Positions 1 through 6,258 of a stretch of DNA of 64,000 nt are shown piece after piece. Position 1 is the first letter of the stretch; each line of letters starts with the position of its first letter. The stretch is from positions 1,116,001 through 1,180,000 of the forward strand of contig NZ_CP063164.1 in NCBI RefSeq assembly GCF_014931715.1, written 5' to 3'. The stretch comes from Sulfurovum indicum (lineage in GTDB: Bacteria; Campylobacterota; Campylobacteria; Campylobacterales; Sulfurovaceae). Position numbers and translations under genes: made by a program. The notes under the pieces are model-generated. The model had not been told where the DNA came from. It worked only from the letters and a program-made list of their open reading frames with translations, and searched no databases.

Positions 1-1
1 A

Positions 2-784
2 AATGATAAGGTTTGGGCAAAAGAATTATATTTACAAGCTATTAATCAAACTGATGATATTGATGATCTATTGGCGATTGCTGACAATGTAGCAGATGAA
101 GATGATATTAATGATAAAAATATATCTAAAATGGCAATAGAAAAAGCATTATCTATATCTTCTAATACTTCTAATATTATTGAAGTAATAAAACTTATTG
201 CACATACTCATGTGTTAAATGATAAAAAATGGGCAATTAAGCTACTTGATAATATTAAAAATAACTTAGACTATGGAAGTGATTATATAGAGATTGCAAC
301 CATATATTCTCATAAAGATTTACTAAACGATAAATCAAATGGGAGAATTTGGTTTGAAAAAAGTATAAAGATAGAAGATAGTTATGATGATGGCGATTAT
401 CTGCTAATTGCACAAAGAGTTTTTGATGAAAATTTTCTTGATGATAAGGAGTGGGCTGCAAAAATATGTATTGATAATTATAAAAATACATATGATATAC
501 AATCGCTCATAAAGATGTCAAAAATTACATATCAAACCAACCAAAAAGAGGCTAAAAAAATCTTAATTTATACAATCAATATGATAGAAAAAGATGATGA
601 CTATTCAAGTGATGATTTATTTAATATTGCAGCACATATATCAGATAAAACATTATCAAATATACCTTTTTTTAATGATAAATCTTGGGGAAGAGAAGTT
701 TTTAATAAAGCAAAAAACAAAGCTTTGACTAATGAAGATAAAATTTTAATAGAAGAAAGTATGGAGCAATATTTGAAAAACTAA
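2..784 (+). CDS. Repeat protein (NDK-x-W-A repeats), 5'-partial, integron cassette cargo
   Basis: The frame is already open at base 2, so the gene starts left of the window. The visible part is about 260 residues of an acidic, Asn/Lys-rich helical protein with a degenerate repeat of about 34 residues. The repeat is marked by (N/D)DKxWA and runs NDKVWA, NDKKWA, NDKSNG, DDKEWA, NDKSWG, each followed by an I/L...A helix. The spacing resembles TPR/Sel1-like solenoids, which often mediate protein contacts, but I cannot name a family. The stop is followed five bases later by an attC site, so it reads as the cargo of a gene cassette. It is strongly AT-rich compared with the housekeeping genes after 16 kb. 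Confidence 0.75.
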   Translation, partial: NDKVWAKELYLQAINQTDDIDDLLAIADNVADEDDINDKNISKMAIEKALSISSNTSNIIEVIKLIAHTHVLNDKKWAIKLLDNIKNNLDYGSDYIEIATIYSHKDLLNDKSNGRIWFEKSIKIEDSYDDGDYLLIAQRVFDENFLDDKEWAAKICIDNYKNTYDIQSLIKMSKITYQTNQKEAKKILIYTINMIEKDDDYSSDDLFNIAAHISDKTLSNIPFFNDKSWGREVFNKAKNKALTNEDKILIEESMEQYLKN

Positions 785-788
785 AGTA

Positions 789-919
789 TAACAAAACCTT
801 GGAGAGAAATAAATGCCCTCGACAATTTTTAAAGACAAATAAAACTTATCTAGCAAAAAAATTTACAAGACTTGAAAAACTGATTGAAAGGCATTTATTT
901 CTCAAGTCAACCGTTAGGT
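789..919 (+). other. attC recombination site (131 bp)
   Basis: The site begins with TAACAAAACC directly after the repeat-protein gene and ends with CCGTTAGGT, the usual outer boxes of an integron attC. The inner arms are inverted repeats: GAGAAATAAATGCC near 811-825 and GGCATTTATTTCTC near 890-904. The central loop is long and AT-rich. The recombination point would be the G|TT at 913-914. The orientation (cargo upstream on the plus strand) is the same as for the attC sites to the right of the integrase. Confidence 0.8.
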
Positions 920-929
920 AAACAAATAT

Positions 930-996
930 ATGAAGAAATTGAAAAACAAATATGAACCAATGATTATTGTTCTTTACTTTGCAATAATGGGGTATA
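930..996 (+). pseudogene. 5' fragment of a small membrane-protein gene, cut by RAYT insertion
   Basis: This is a cassette gene fragment starting at ATG 930, just after the attC end. It encodes about 22 residues with a hydrophobic stretch (MIIVLYFAIMG), then runs into the left terminus of the RAYT element at 997. The frame continues 12 codons into mobile DNA and stops at 1034. The rest of the gene is not found at the far side of the element, where the integrase remnant begins. That indicates a deletion or rearrangement rather than a simple insertion. Confidence 0.5.
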
Positions 997-1077
997 GGAT
1001 CAAGGGGGTCAGTTACCACCTTAAAAATCCCTAAAAAAACATAACAATTCTACCAGTTTTTACCAAAAGAATGTATT

Positions 1078-2079
1078 CTATGCTTTTAGCTGTACTCCTG
1101 TGCTTATTTTGTAGCGGTTTTTATTATACACTTCGCCACTTTTATATAAAGAGTGTGCCACGACAATAAGTTTTCTTATCACTGCAATTTGTGCTTGTGT
1201 TGTGTGTTTACCATTGGCTTTAAGTCGCTCATAAAATGCTTTCATTTTTTCATTGTGCTTGGTTGAAGCCATCGCAGCCATAAAGAGTGTCCCACGATAG
1301 AGCCTGTTGCCTGCTTTTGAGATACGCGTTTGTCCTTTGATTGAAGTACCTGATTCTCTCATCACTGGGTCAAGTCCTGCAAGGGAGACAATTTGTCTTT
1401 GGTTGGCATGAGGATATTTGATAAACAGATGAAGCATCACAATACCTCCTATTTTACCTATACCGTCTATGGAGGTAATGGCATTATATTTTTCTTTGAG
1501 GTTTTTGCTTTTTTCTATGATGGCATAGACTTGTTCTATTATTTTGTCTTCACTTTTCTTTAGTGCTTTTATCTCTGCTTTGATAGTACGACAGAGTGTC
1601 TTACTTCCTTCTTTGGTACTAAGCGATTCCAAATGATTTGAAAGCTGTGTGCGCTGTTTGACCTTAAGTCTGTAATAAACCATAAACTCTTTTATCTCTT
1701 CAACCAAGGGATCTATGGTCGGTACTTTTATCTCATTTTCTTTTGCAACTACAATGGCTTCTGAAAGCACCCTTGCATCTATCTTGTCACTTTTGTTTCT
1801 CTGTGCAATAGCTTTGGCAAAGTTTCTGGCTTGTTTTGGGTTTGGCATATAAGCCATAATGCCTTTTTGGGCACAGAAACGGTACAGTAAAGCAGAGTAG
1901 CTTCCAGTGGATTCGAAGACAAACACCACCTTCTCTATCTCTTTTTTATAAAGTTTTTTAAGTTTGGAGTAGAGTGATTTGAATGCTTTGTCTGTATTTG
2001 CTATTTCTAAATCCAACTTTCCCAGCGGTACATACACATTGACGCTTGACTTGGAGATATCTAATCCGATAGAATACAT
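1078..2079 (-). CDS. IS110-family DEDD recombinase/transposase
   Basis: A 333-residue recombinase. The chosen start gives MYSIGLDISKSSVNVYV. An upstream in-frame extension to 2157 is less likely because it overlaps the predicted guide RNA. The N-terminal RuvC-like domain shows the first Asp in GLDIS, Glu in FVFESTGSYS, and the DxxD pair in KSDKIDARVLSEA. The C-terminal Tnp domain has the helix-hairpin-helix-like SIDGIGKIGG and the conserved ESGTS...RISKAGN segment, which carries the predicted catalytic serine. Family knowledge: IS110 recombinases act through an element-encoded bridge RNA. All catalytic landmarks appear intact, so the element may be active. Confidence 0.93.
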   Translation of the reverse strand: MYSIGLDISKSSVNVYVPLGKLDLEIANTDKAFKSLYSKLKKLYKKEIEKVVFVFESTGSYSALLYRFCAQKGIMAYMPNPKQARNFAKAIAQRNKSDKIDARVLSEAIVVAKENEIKVPTIDPLVEEIKEFMVYYRLKVKQRTQLSNHLESLSTKEGSKTLCRTIKAEIKALKKSEDKIIEQVYAIIEKSKNLKEKYNAITSIDGIGKIGGIVMLHLFIKYPHANQRQIVSLAGLDPVMRESGTSIKGQTRISKAGNRLYRGTLFMAAMASTKHNEKMKAFYERLKANGKHTTQAQIAVIRKLIVVAHSLYKSGEVYNKNRYKISTGVQLKA

Positions 2080-2164
2080 TTGAGAGCCTTTAAAGTAATT
2101 TAGAGAGCTCGTTAGCACAGAGGACAACCTCTGTGTGAAAACTGTAGCATCAGCCACACATAAC

Positions 2165-2380
2165 TTGACCTCGTAAAATACAATCTAGCATTTGCCAATT
2201 TTCTAAAGAAATGTTTAACTTTATAAAACTGCATTTACTGATTTTGTTACCACTCAAGCTTATAGTGCAACTATCTAACTGACCCTCAAGCTAGTTATGA
2301 TTTATACGCATAACCGCTTCGGTGACATCCGATGTATTACACCCAACAAACTCTCATTTGTATGGTAGCTAAAATGCTAC
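2165..2380 (-). ncRNA. Predicted bridge RNA of the IS110 element
   Basis: The leader upstream of the recombinase contains four matches in minus-strand order. The left target guide (2321-2327) is TGTCACC, identical to the left half of the insertion site. The right target guide (2279-2285) is complementary to CTGACCC of the right half. The left donor guide (2246-2253) is GTGGTAAC, identical to the element's own right end at 1012-1019. The right donor guide (2170-2180) is complementary to CTCGTATAATA of the element's left end at 10 of 11 bases. Target guides flank a stem made of GTTATG/CATAAC (2309-2314 with 2294-2299) and AAGC/GCTT (2316-2319 with 2288-2291). Donor guides flank a hairpin with 12 of 13 bases paired (2196-2231). 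The order and loops match the IS621-type bridge RNA. The 5' and 3' ends are estimates. Confidence 0.85.
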
Positions 2381-2386
2381 ATTTTT

Positions 2387-2392
2387 ATTATA
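2387..2392 (-). promoter_or_regulatory. -10 box for the bridge RNA at the IS110 left terminus
   Basis: TATAAT lies four bases inside the left end of the element, pointing inward to the guide RNA. No good -35 is visible in the integrated flank. In a circularised element the T-rich right end would be joined upstream, so a junction promoter, as known for IS110 circles, is plausible. A small hairpin GTAGC/GCTAC follows (about 2365-2380). Confidence 0.6.
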
Positions 2393-2460
2393 CGAGGTGA
2401 CAATGACAATCCAATAAAACCTCTGCTATACTTTTCTTCTAATACACAAGGAGGGATAGT

Positions 2461-3228
2461 ATGCCACGTAAACCTCGTATTGAGTTAGCAGGGAAATACC
2501 ATATCATTAACAGAGGTGTAGAACAAAGAAAGGTCTTTGAGGAACCTGCTGACTATGAACAGTTCGAAGAGTTGATGTGTTTTTATGCTAAAAGCTTCGG
2601 TATTACTATTCATAACTATTGTCTTATGTCCAACCACTATCATCTACTTATAGAGATCTCCAGAGAGAATCTCTCAAAGTTCATGCGACAATTGAATATG
2701 AACTACTCTATCTACTTCAATAAAAAGAACAGAAGAACCGGACACTTATGGCAAGGAAGATACAAATCATGGTATGTGACTGATGAAGCTTACCTTTATA
2801 CTCTCATGTGCTACATAGAACAAAATCCCCTTAAAGCCAATATTGTTAAAACGTTAGAAGCATATCCTTACAGTAGCTATCATTACTTTTTAGAAAAAGA
2901 GATACCGGAATGTCTGAAAGATTCATGGGTAGTAGAGCAGTATCAGGATGACAAAGAAGCCATAGAAGCTTTTTTAACCAATCCAGTAGATACCTCACAA
3001 CTCCAAGAGCTTAAGAGAGCATCATCATTGATAGAGGCTCCCAATGTAGATAAAAGACCAAAAGAAGAGGATTTGAGAGAACTTTTTCAAAATATCACCG
3101 ATATAAAACAGCGAAACAAAGTAATTCTCCAAGCCATAGAACAAGGCTATTCTCAGCATATGATTGCTAAAGTATTGGGTATATCACAACAGGCTGTGTA
3201 TGGTGTAGTGAAGAGGAGTAGGCGATGA
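2461..3228 (+). CDS. REP-associated tyrosine transposase (Y1_Tnp), copy 1
   Basis: A 255-residue HUH single-strand transposase of the RAYT group. It starts MPRKPRIELAGKYHIINRG, shows the metal-binding HUH motif in SNHYHLLIE (about residue 60), and continues with the typical RRTGHLWQGRYKS and YIEQNPLKA blocks. The predicted catalytic tyrosine is in the CYIEQNP region. The C-terminal 60 residues form a helix-turn-helix-like segment (SQHMIAKVLGISQQAVYGVV). A good ribosome-binding site (AAGGAGGG) lies upstream. It is identical in protein sequence to copy 2 and remains intact, although its element's left end is split by IS110. Confidence 0.9.
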   Translation: MPRKPRIELAGKYHIINRGVEQRKVFEEPADYEQFEELMCFYAKSFGITIHNYCLMSNHYHLLIEISRENLSKFMRQLNMNYSIYFNKKNRRTGHLWQGRYKSWYVTDEAYLYTLMCYIEQNPLKANIVKTLEAYPYSSYHYFLEKEIPECLKDSWVVEQYQDDKEAIEAFLTNPVDTSQLQELKRASSLIEAPNVDKRPKEEDLRELFQNITDIKQRNKVILQAIEQGYSQHMIAKVLGISQQAVYGVVKRSRR

Positions 3229-3256
3229 GTTGTTATTGTCACCTGACCTCTCCCCC

Positions 3257-4117
3257 CAGGTCGATACCGTTTTGCAAGAGATGCGTTGCATACGAATGTC
3301 TGAATATATGTGAAGTCACCCGCTTGTGCACGCTTGCTTTTATTGCTGCCTGCTTAATATTCCGCCCCAATGTTTTTTCATGGATATGATGTCTGCGTAT
3401 CACTCCACTGCGAGGATCTTTAGCTACATTTCGCATAGGAAAGAGAAATTGCCATTTTGTTTCAAACTTTGCATTGGGATATTTACGCTCCAAAGAATAC
3501 GGCAGATACACAGAACCGAAACCGTCTGATACATCTTTAGCATGAAGCTGTTCTACATACTCCACTTGTGCCTTAAGCCTTTGCTTTAACACTTGCGGTA
3601 GCGGTACTGTTCTGTCTTTAAGGCTTTTACTATCCCAAATATAGACTTTGTCAAACCCGAAATCTACATCTTTTATGCGAAGGTTAAGGGCCTCTTGCAT
3701 ACGAAGTCCACAGCCATACATCACTTGAACAATAAGCTGATAAATTCCTGTAAGTTCTGCTATGACCTTTTGCACTTCATCTTTCGTCAATACCTGTGGA
3801 ATATGTTTTCTCTCTTGAGCTCTGAGAGCTTGTATATTCCAAGTGCTCATGTCTACACCCAGAACTTCTTTATAAAGAAACAAGATAGCGGCAAAGGCTT
3901 GGTTTTGCGTAGTAGGCGAAACTTTTTTCTGCACAGCAAGAAAAGTAAGAAACTGTTCTATCTCCTCTTTGCCCATTTCAATGGGATGCTTCTTATTATG
4001 AAAAAAGATGTAGTGTTTGATCCAATGAATATAGGTTCTCTCAGTTGAAAGACTATAATGCTTCAAACGGATCTTATCTCTTACCATATCAAGTAGTTTT
4101 CTCTTTGGTTTCTGCAT
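3257..4117 (-). pseudogene. intI: Integron integrase, C-terminally truncated
   Basis: A tyrosine recombinase with the features of IntI. The SAM-like N-terminal domain carries HYSLSTERTYIHWIKHYI. The first catalytic Arg lies in GCGLRMQEALNLR. The IntI-specific extra segment is present between motifs II and III (KYPNAKFETKWQFLFP, then DPRSGVIRRHHIHE), and the HxxR block is HIFRHSYATHLL. The reading frame then enters the RAYT right terminus after QNGIDL and stops at 3239, so about 50 residues are missing, including the last catalytic His and the nucleophilic Tyr. I start at ATG 4117, which has GGAGAG five bases upstream; an in-frame TTG lies at 4129. The protein should be catalytically dead, so the array can move only with another integrase. 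Confidence 0.92.
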
Positions 4118-4372
4118 TGTTCTCTCCAAAAATTAAAAAGACATAATGTCCGTTAATGCCCTATATCTCCATTTAACAGACAAAATGTCCTGTTAATGGC
4201 TTATTTCGGTCAAAAAGGACATAAACCATTTTTATAATTGTAAGATATTTTCAGAAAACAGGGCAAAAATATGACAATATGACATATTTTTGATTTTTAA
4301 CGGACATTTTTGGTGCGCTGTTAATCATGTGTTTTAAGGGTAAAATGCCTATAATGTTCCTTGAATAAATAG
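4118..4372. promoter_or_regulatory. intI/attI intergenic region with repeated GGACAT motifs and a cassette promoter
   Basis: This 255-bp region separates the leftward integrase from the rightward cassettes. AATGTCC-GTTAATG occurs at 4145-4158 and, with one extra base, at 4184-4198. The reverse-oriented GGACAT occurs at 4217-4222 and TTAACGGACATT at 4297-4308. They could be integrase-binding repeats of attI or operator sites. A TATAAT box at 4350-4355 points into the cassettes and is a candidate Pc promoter. The attI recombination point is inferred as G|TT at 4372-4373, where the first cassette begins. Confidence 0.6.
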
Positions 4373-4527
4373 TTGCCTCGGACGCTTCGCTTACCGAGGC
4401 AACGGGGGCGCGGGTTGAACACCCGCTGGTCGCCCGGCGCATCAGCGCCAGGCAACAAGCGGGAGGAACGATCTACCAAATCTGAAAACATGTTTTCATA
4501 TTCGGTAGCCGTTCACCCGCGCCCCCG
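4373..4527 (+). repeat. ORF-less structured integron cassette, copy A (155 bp)
   Basis: The cassette runs from the attI point (G|TT) to the next CCCCCG|TT and contains no credible ORF. It is GC-rich in an AT-rich island. It holds a 5' hairpin (TTGCCTCGG...CCGAGGCAA), then a long outer stem (AACGGGGGCGCGGG with CCCGCGCCCCCGTT). The outer stem encloses two further hairpins: CCCGCT...AGCGGG around a GGCGC/GCGCC core, and CTACC...GGTAG around GAAAACATGTTTTC. The outer stem with its CGTTA end is probably the attC, which would make this almost a pure attC cassette of three-way-junction shape. It is identical to copy B. Confidence 0.75.
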
Positions 4528-4551
4528 TTATGTTTACAAAGGATAAACAAA

Positions 4552-4983
4552 TTGAATTTAAAATGGATATACAATAGTGATAATATTAACTGGAATGAAT
4601 TATCAAATTTATATAAAATAGCACCACTTGGAGATAAGAAACCAAATGATTTAAAAACTGTATTTTCTAACAGTATGTTTAAATGTTTTGTCTATTCCGA
4701 TAACATACTCATTGGAGTTGGTAGAGCTTTAGCAGATGGAATTGATTGTTCATATATTTGTGATGTAGCAATACATCCCAAATATAAAGGTCAAGGTATT
4801 GGGAAAAAAATAGTTAATAAACTTATTGAGTTATCAAAAGGTCATAATAAAATTATCTTATATTCATATCCGGGAAAAGAACAGTTTTATTCTAAATTAG
4901 GATTTGATATGATGAATACTGCAATGGCTATATTTAAAAATAAAGAACAAGCAAGAGAGTGGCAACTTACAAGAAAAACATAA
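4552..4983 (+). CDS. GNAT-family N-acetyltransferase (cassette cargo)
   Basis: A 143-residue single-domain GNAT protein. The acetyl-CoA-binding motif A is clear (DVAIHPKYKGQGIGKKIV, about residues 75-92), followed by a C-terminal YSKLGFDMM motif typical of the fold's last strands. The start is TTG 4552, chosen because AAAGGA stands nine bases upstream and no ATG is in frame there. The substrate is unknown; the small-molecule acetyltransferase subgroup often carried by integrons is likely. The stop codon TAA is also the first three bases of the following attC. Confidence 0.88.
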   Translation: MNLKWIYNSDNINWNELSNLYKIAPLGDKKPNDLKTVFSNSMFKCFVYSDNILIGVGRALADGIDCSYICDVAIHPKYKGQGIGKKIVNKLIELSKGHNKIILYSYPGKEQFYSKLGFDMMNTAMAIFKNKEQAREWQLTRKT

Positions 4984-5047
4984 CAAATCATTGGAGAGAA
5001 ATATTTGACCCTAGCGGCTCAAATATTTCTCAACTCAGCCGTTGCCT
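4981..5047 (+). other. attC recombination site (67 bp)
   Basis: TAACAAATCATTGG opens the site and CAGCCGTTGCC closes it. The arms GAGAAATATTTGA and TCAAATATTTCTC are inverted repeats around a GC-rich apical loop (CCCTAGCGGC). The strongly conserved TAACAAATC entrance is shared with the attC at 11098. The closing box GTTGCCT departs from the usual GTTRRRY because the next cassette begins TTGCC. Confidence 0.85.
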
Positions 5048-5196
5048 CGGACGCTTCGCTTACCGAGGCAACGGGGGCGCGGGTTGAACACCCGCTGGTC
5101 GCCCGGCGCATCAGCGCCAGGCAACAAGCGGGAGGAACGATCTACCAAATCTGAAAACATGTTTTCATATTCGGTAGCCGTTCACCCGCGCCCCCG
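5042..5196 (+). repeat. ORF-less structured integron cassette, copy B (155 bp)
   Basis: This is base-for-base identical to copy A at 4373-4527 and has the same boundaries (preceded by G, ending CCCCCG before TT). The two copies flank the GNAT cassette. In this copy the 5' hairpin is lengthened by two flanking bases (CCGTTGCC/GGCAACGG). Exact identity of two non-coding GC-rich units suggests recent cassette duplication or repeated capture. Confidence 0.8.
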
Positions 5197-5253
5197 TTAT
5201 ATCAAGCTTGCATGATAATCAGGCTATTTATAAAATCAAAATGAAGGGAAAAA

Positions 5254-5352
5254 ATGAAAAAAATCAATTCTTTAGTGATGAGTTTAAGCTCAACGATAAT
5301 TTTAGCATTATCTGGTTGTGGAGGTGGCAGTAGTTCGACACCAACAGATACT
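5254..5352 (+). pseudogene. Lipoprotein gene fragment, cut by RAYT copy 2
   Basis: A gene start with a strong signal: about 33 residues of lysine N-region, a hydrophobic core and a lipobox (LALSGC), then a Gly/Ser-rich linker (GGGSSSTPTDTGS). RBS GAAGGGA lies just upstream of ATG 5254. At 5353 the coding sequence runs into the left terminus of the second RAYT element and is lost. No continuation is visible on the far side. Confidence 0.75.
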
Positions 5353-6227
5353 GGATCAAGGGGGTCAGGTGACAATGACAATCCAATAAAACCTCTGCTA
5401 TACTTTTCTTCTAATACACAAGGAGGGATAGTATGCCACGTAAACCTCGTATTGAGTTAGCAGGGAAATACCATATCATTAACAGAGGTGTAGAACAAAG
5501 AAAGGTCTTTGAGGAACCTGCTGACTATGAACAGTTCGAAGAGTTGATGTGTTTTTATGCTAAAAGCTTCGGTATTACTATTCATAACTATTGTCTTATG
5601 TCCAACCACTATCATCTACTTATAGAGATCTCCAGAGAGAATCTCTCAAAGTTCATGCGACAATTGAATATGAACTACTCTATCTACTTCAATAAAAAGA
5701 ACAGAAGAACCGGACACTTATGGCAAGGAAGATACAAATCATGGTATGTGACTGATGAAGCTTACCTTTATACTCTCATGTGCTACATAGAACAAAATCC
5801 CCTTAAAGCCAATATTGTTAAAACGTTAGAAGCATATCCTTACAGTAGCTATCATTACTTTTTAGAAAAAGAGATACCGGAATGTCTGAAAGATTCATGG
5901 GTAGTAGAGCAGTATCAGGATGACAAAGAAGCCATAGAAGCTTTTTTAACCAATCCAGTAGATACCTCACAACTCCAAGAGCTTAAGAGAGCATCATCAT
6001 TGATAGAGGCTCCCAATGTAGATAAAAGACCAAAAGAAGAGGATTTGAGAGAACTTTTTCAAAATATCACCGATATAAAACAGCGAAACAAAGTAATTCT
6101 CCAAGCCATAGAACAAGGCTATTCTCAGCATATGATTGCTAAAGTATTGGGTATATCACAACAGGCTGTGTATGGTGTAGTGAAGAGGAGTAGGCGATGA
6201 GTTGTTATTGTCACCTGACCTCTCCCC
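5353..6227 (+). mobile_element. RAYT (Y1 transposase) element, copy 2, intact
   Basis: An 875-bp element with left terminus GGATCAAGGGGGTCAGGTGA and right terminus TCACCTGACCTCTCCCC. It serves as the uninterrupted reference for copy 1; base 2396 corresponds to 5368. It interrupts a lipoprotein gene on the left. On the right it abuts what looks like the last bases of an attC (CCCCGTTATC, 6235-6244). Confidence 0.85.
5433..6200 (+). CDS. REP-associated tyrosine transposase (Y1_Tnp), copy 2
   Basis: Its 255-residue protein is identical to the one at 2461-3228, with the same HUH motif (SNHYHLLIE), GHLWQGRYKS block and C-terminal helix-turn-helix-like tail. The coding region is intact and preceded by the same AAGGAGGG ribosome-binding site. 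Two identical copies 2.97 kb apart in direct orientation provide a substrate for homologous deletion or duplication of the cassettes between them. Confidence 0.9.
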   Translation: MPRKPRIELAGKYHIINRGVEQRKVFEEPADYEQFEELMCFYAKSFGITIHNYCLMSNHYHLLIEISRENLSKFMRQLNMNYSIYFNKKNRRTGHLWQGRYKSWYVTDEAYLYTLMCYIEQNPLKANIVKTLEAYPYSSYHYFLEKEIPECLKDSWVVEQYQDDKEAIEAFLTNPVDTSQLQELKRASSLIEAPNVDKRPKEEDLRELFQNITDIKQRNKVILQAIEQGYSQHMIAKVLGISQQAVYGVVKRSRR

Positions 6228-6234
6228 GTTTCTC

Positions 6235-6244
6235 CCCGTTATCT
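6235..6244 (+). other. Possible attC 3' end at the left border of the large cassette
   Basis: CCCCGTTATC has the same form as the CCCCCGTTAT ends of the ORF-less cassettes and lies 15 bases before the glycosyltransferase start codon. If real, the G|TT at 6238-6239 is the start of the large cassette, and the rest of this attC was removed by the RAYT element. No pairing arm survives, so support is limited. Confidence 0.4.
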
Positions 6245-6258
6245 GTAAGAAGGACAAA

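Larger units (their letters stand above)
1011..2396 (-). mobile_element. IS110-family insertion sequence nested in RAYT copy 1
   Basis: The ends are defined by comparison with the uninterrupted RAYT copy at 5353-6227. Read on the minus strand, the left junction is GTCAC-CT-CGTATAAT and the right junction is GGTGGTAA-CT-GACCCCC, while the empty site reads GTCAC-CT-GACCCCC. The element is thus about 1384 bp plus the shared CT dinucleotide, with no terminal inverted repeats and no larger target duplication. That is the known IS110 behaviour. It carries one recombinase gene with a short right end (about 67 bp) and a long non-coding left end (about 315 bp). Confidence 0.9.
997..3255 (+). mobile_element. 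RAYT (Y1 transposase) element, copy 1, split by an IS110 element
   Basis: Bases 997-1012 and 2397-3255 together match copy 2 (5353-6227) without a visible difference. The element starts at GGATCAAGGGGGTCAGGTGACAA and ends ATTGTCACCTGACCTCTCCCC, so the 14-bp GGTCAGGTGACAAT is inverted at the far end. The IS110 element sits between AG and GTGACA of the left terminus. The left flank is a cassette gene fragment and the right flank is the truncated integrase gene, so the two flanks do not belong together. Recombination between RAYT copies is a plausible cause. Confidence 0.75.

Noticed and set aside
2080-2157. N-terminal extension of the IS110 recombinase (start at 2157)
   Set aside because: The extra 26 residues do not resemble the family, whose proteins begin close to the GLDIS strand, and the extension would abut the 3' end of the predicted bridge RNA.
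4251-4442. 63-codon minus-strand ORF across attI and the first ORF-less cassette
   Set aside because: It spans the attI border and structured repeat. Part of it recurs in the second cassette copy without the rest of the frame, so it is not a gene.
4373-5196. CRISPR-like repeat-spacer arrangement
   Set aside because: There are only two copies, 155 bp long and separated by a 514-bp gene cassette, with integron borders. No cas gene is nearby.
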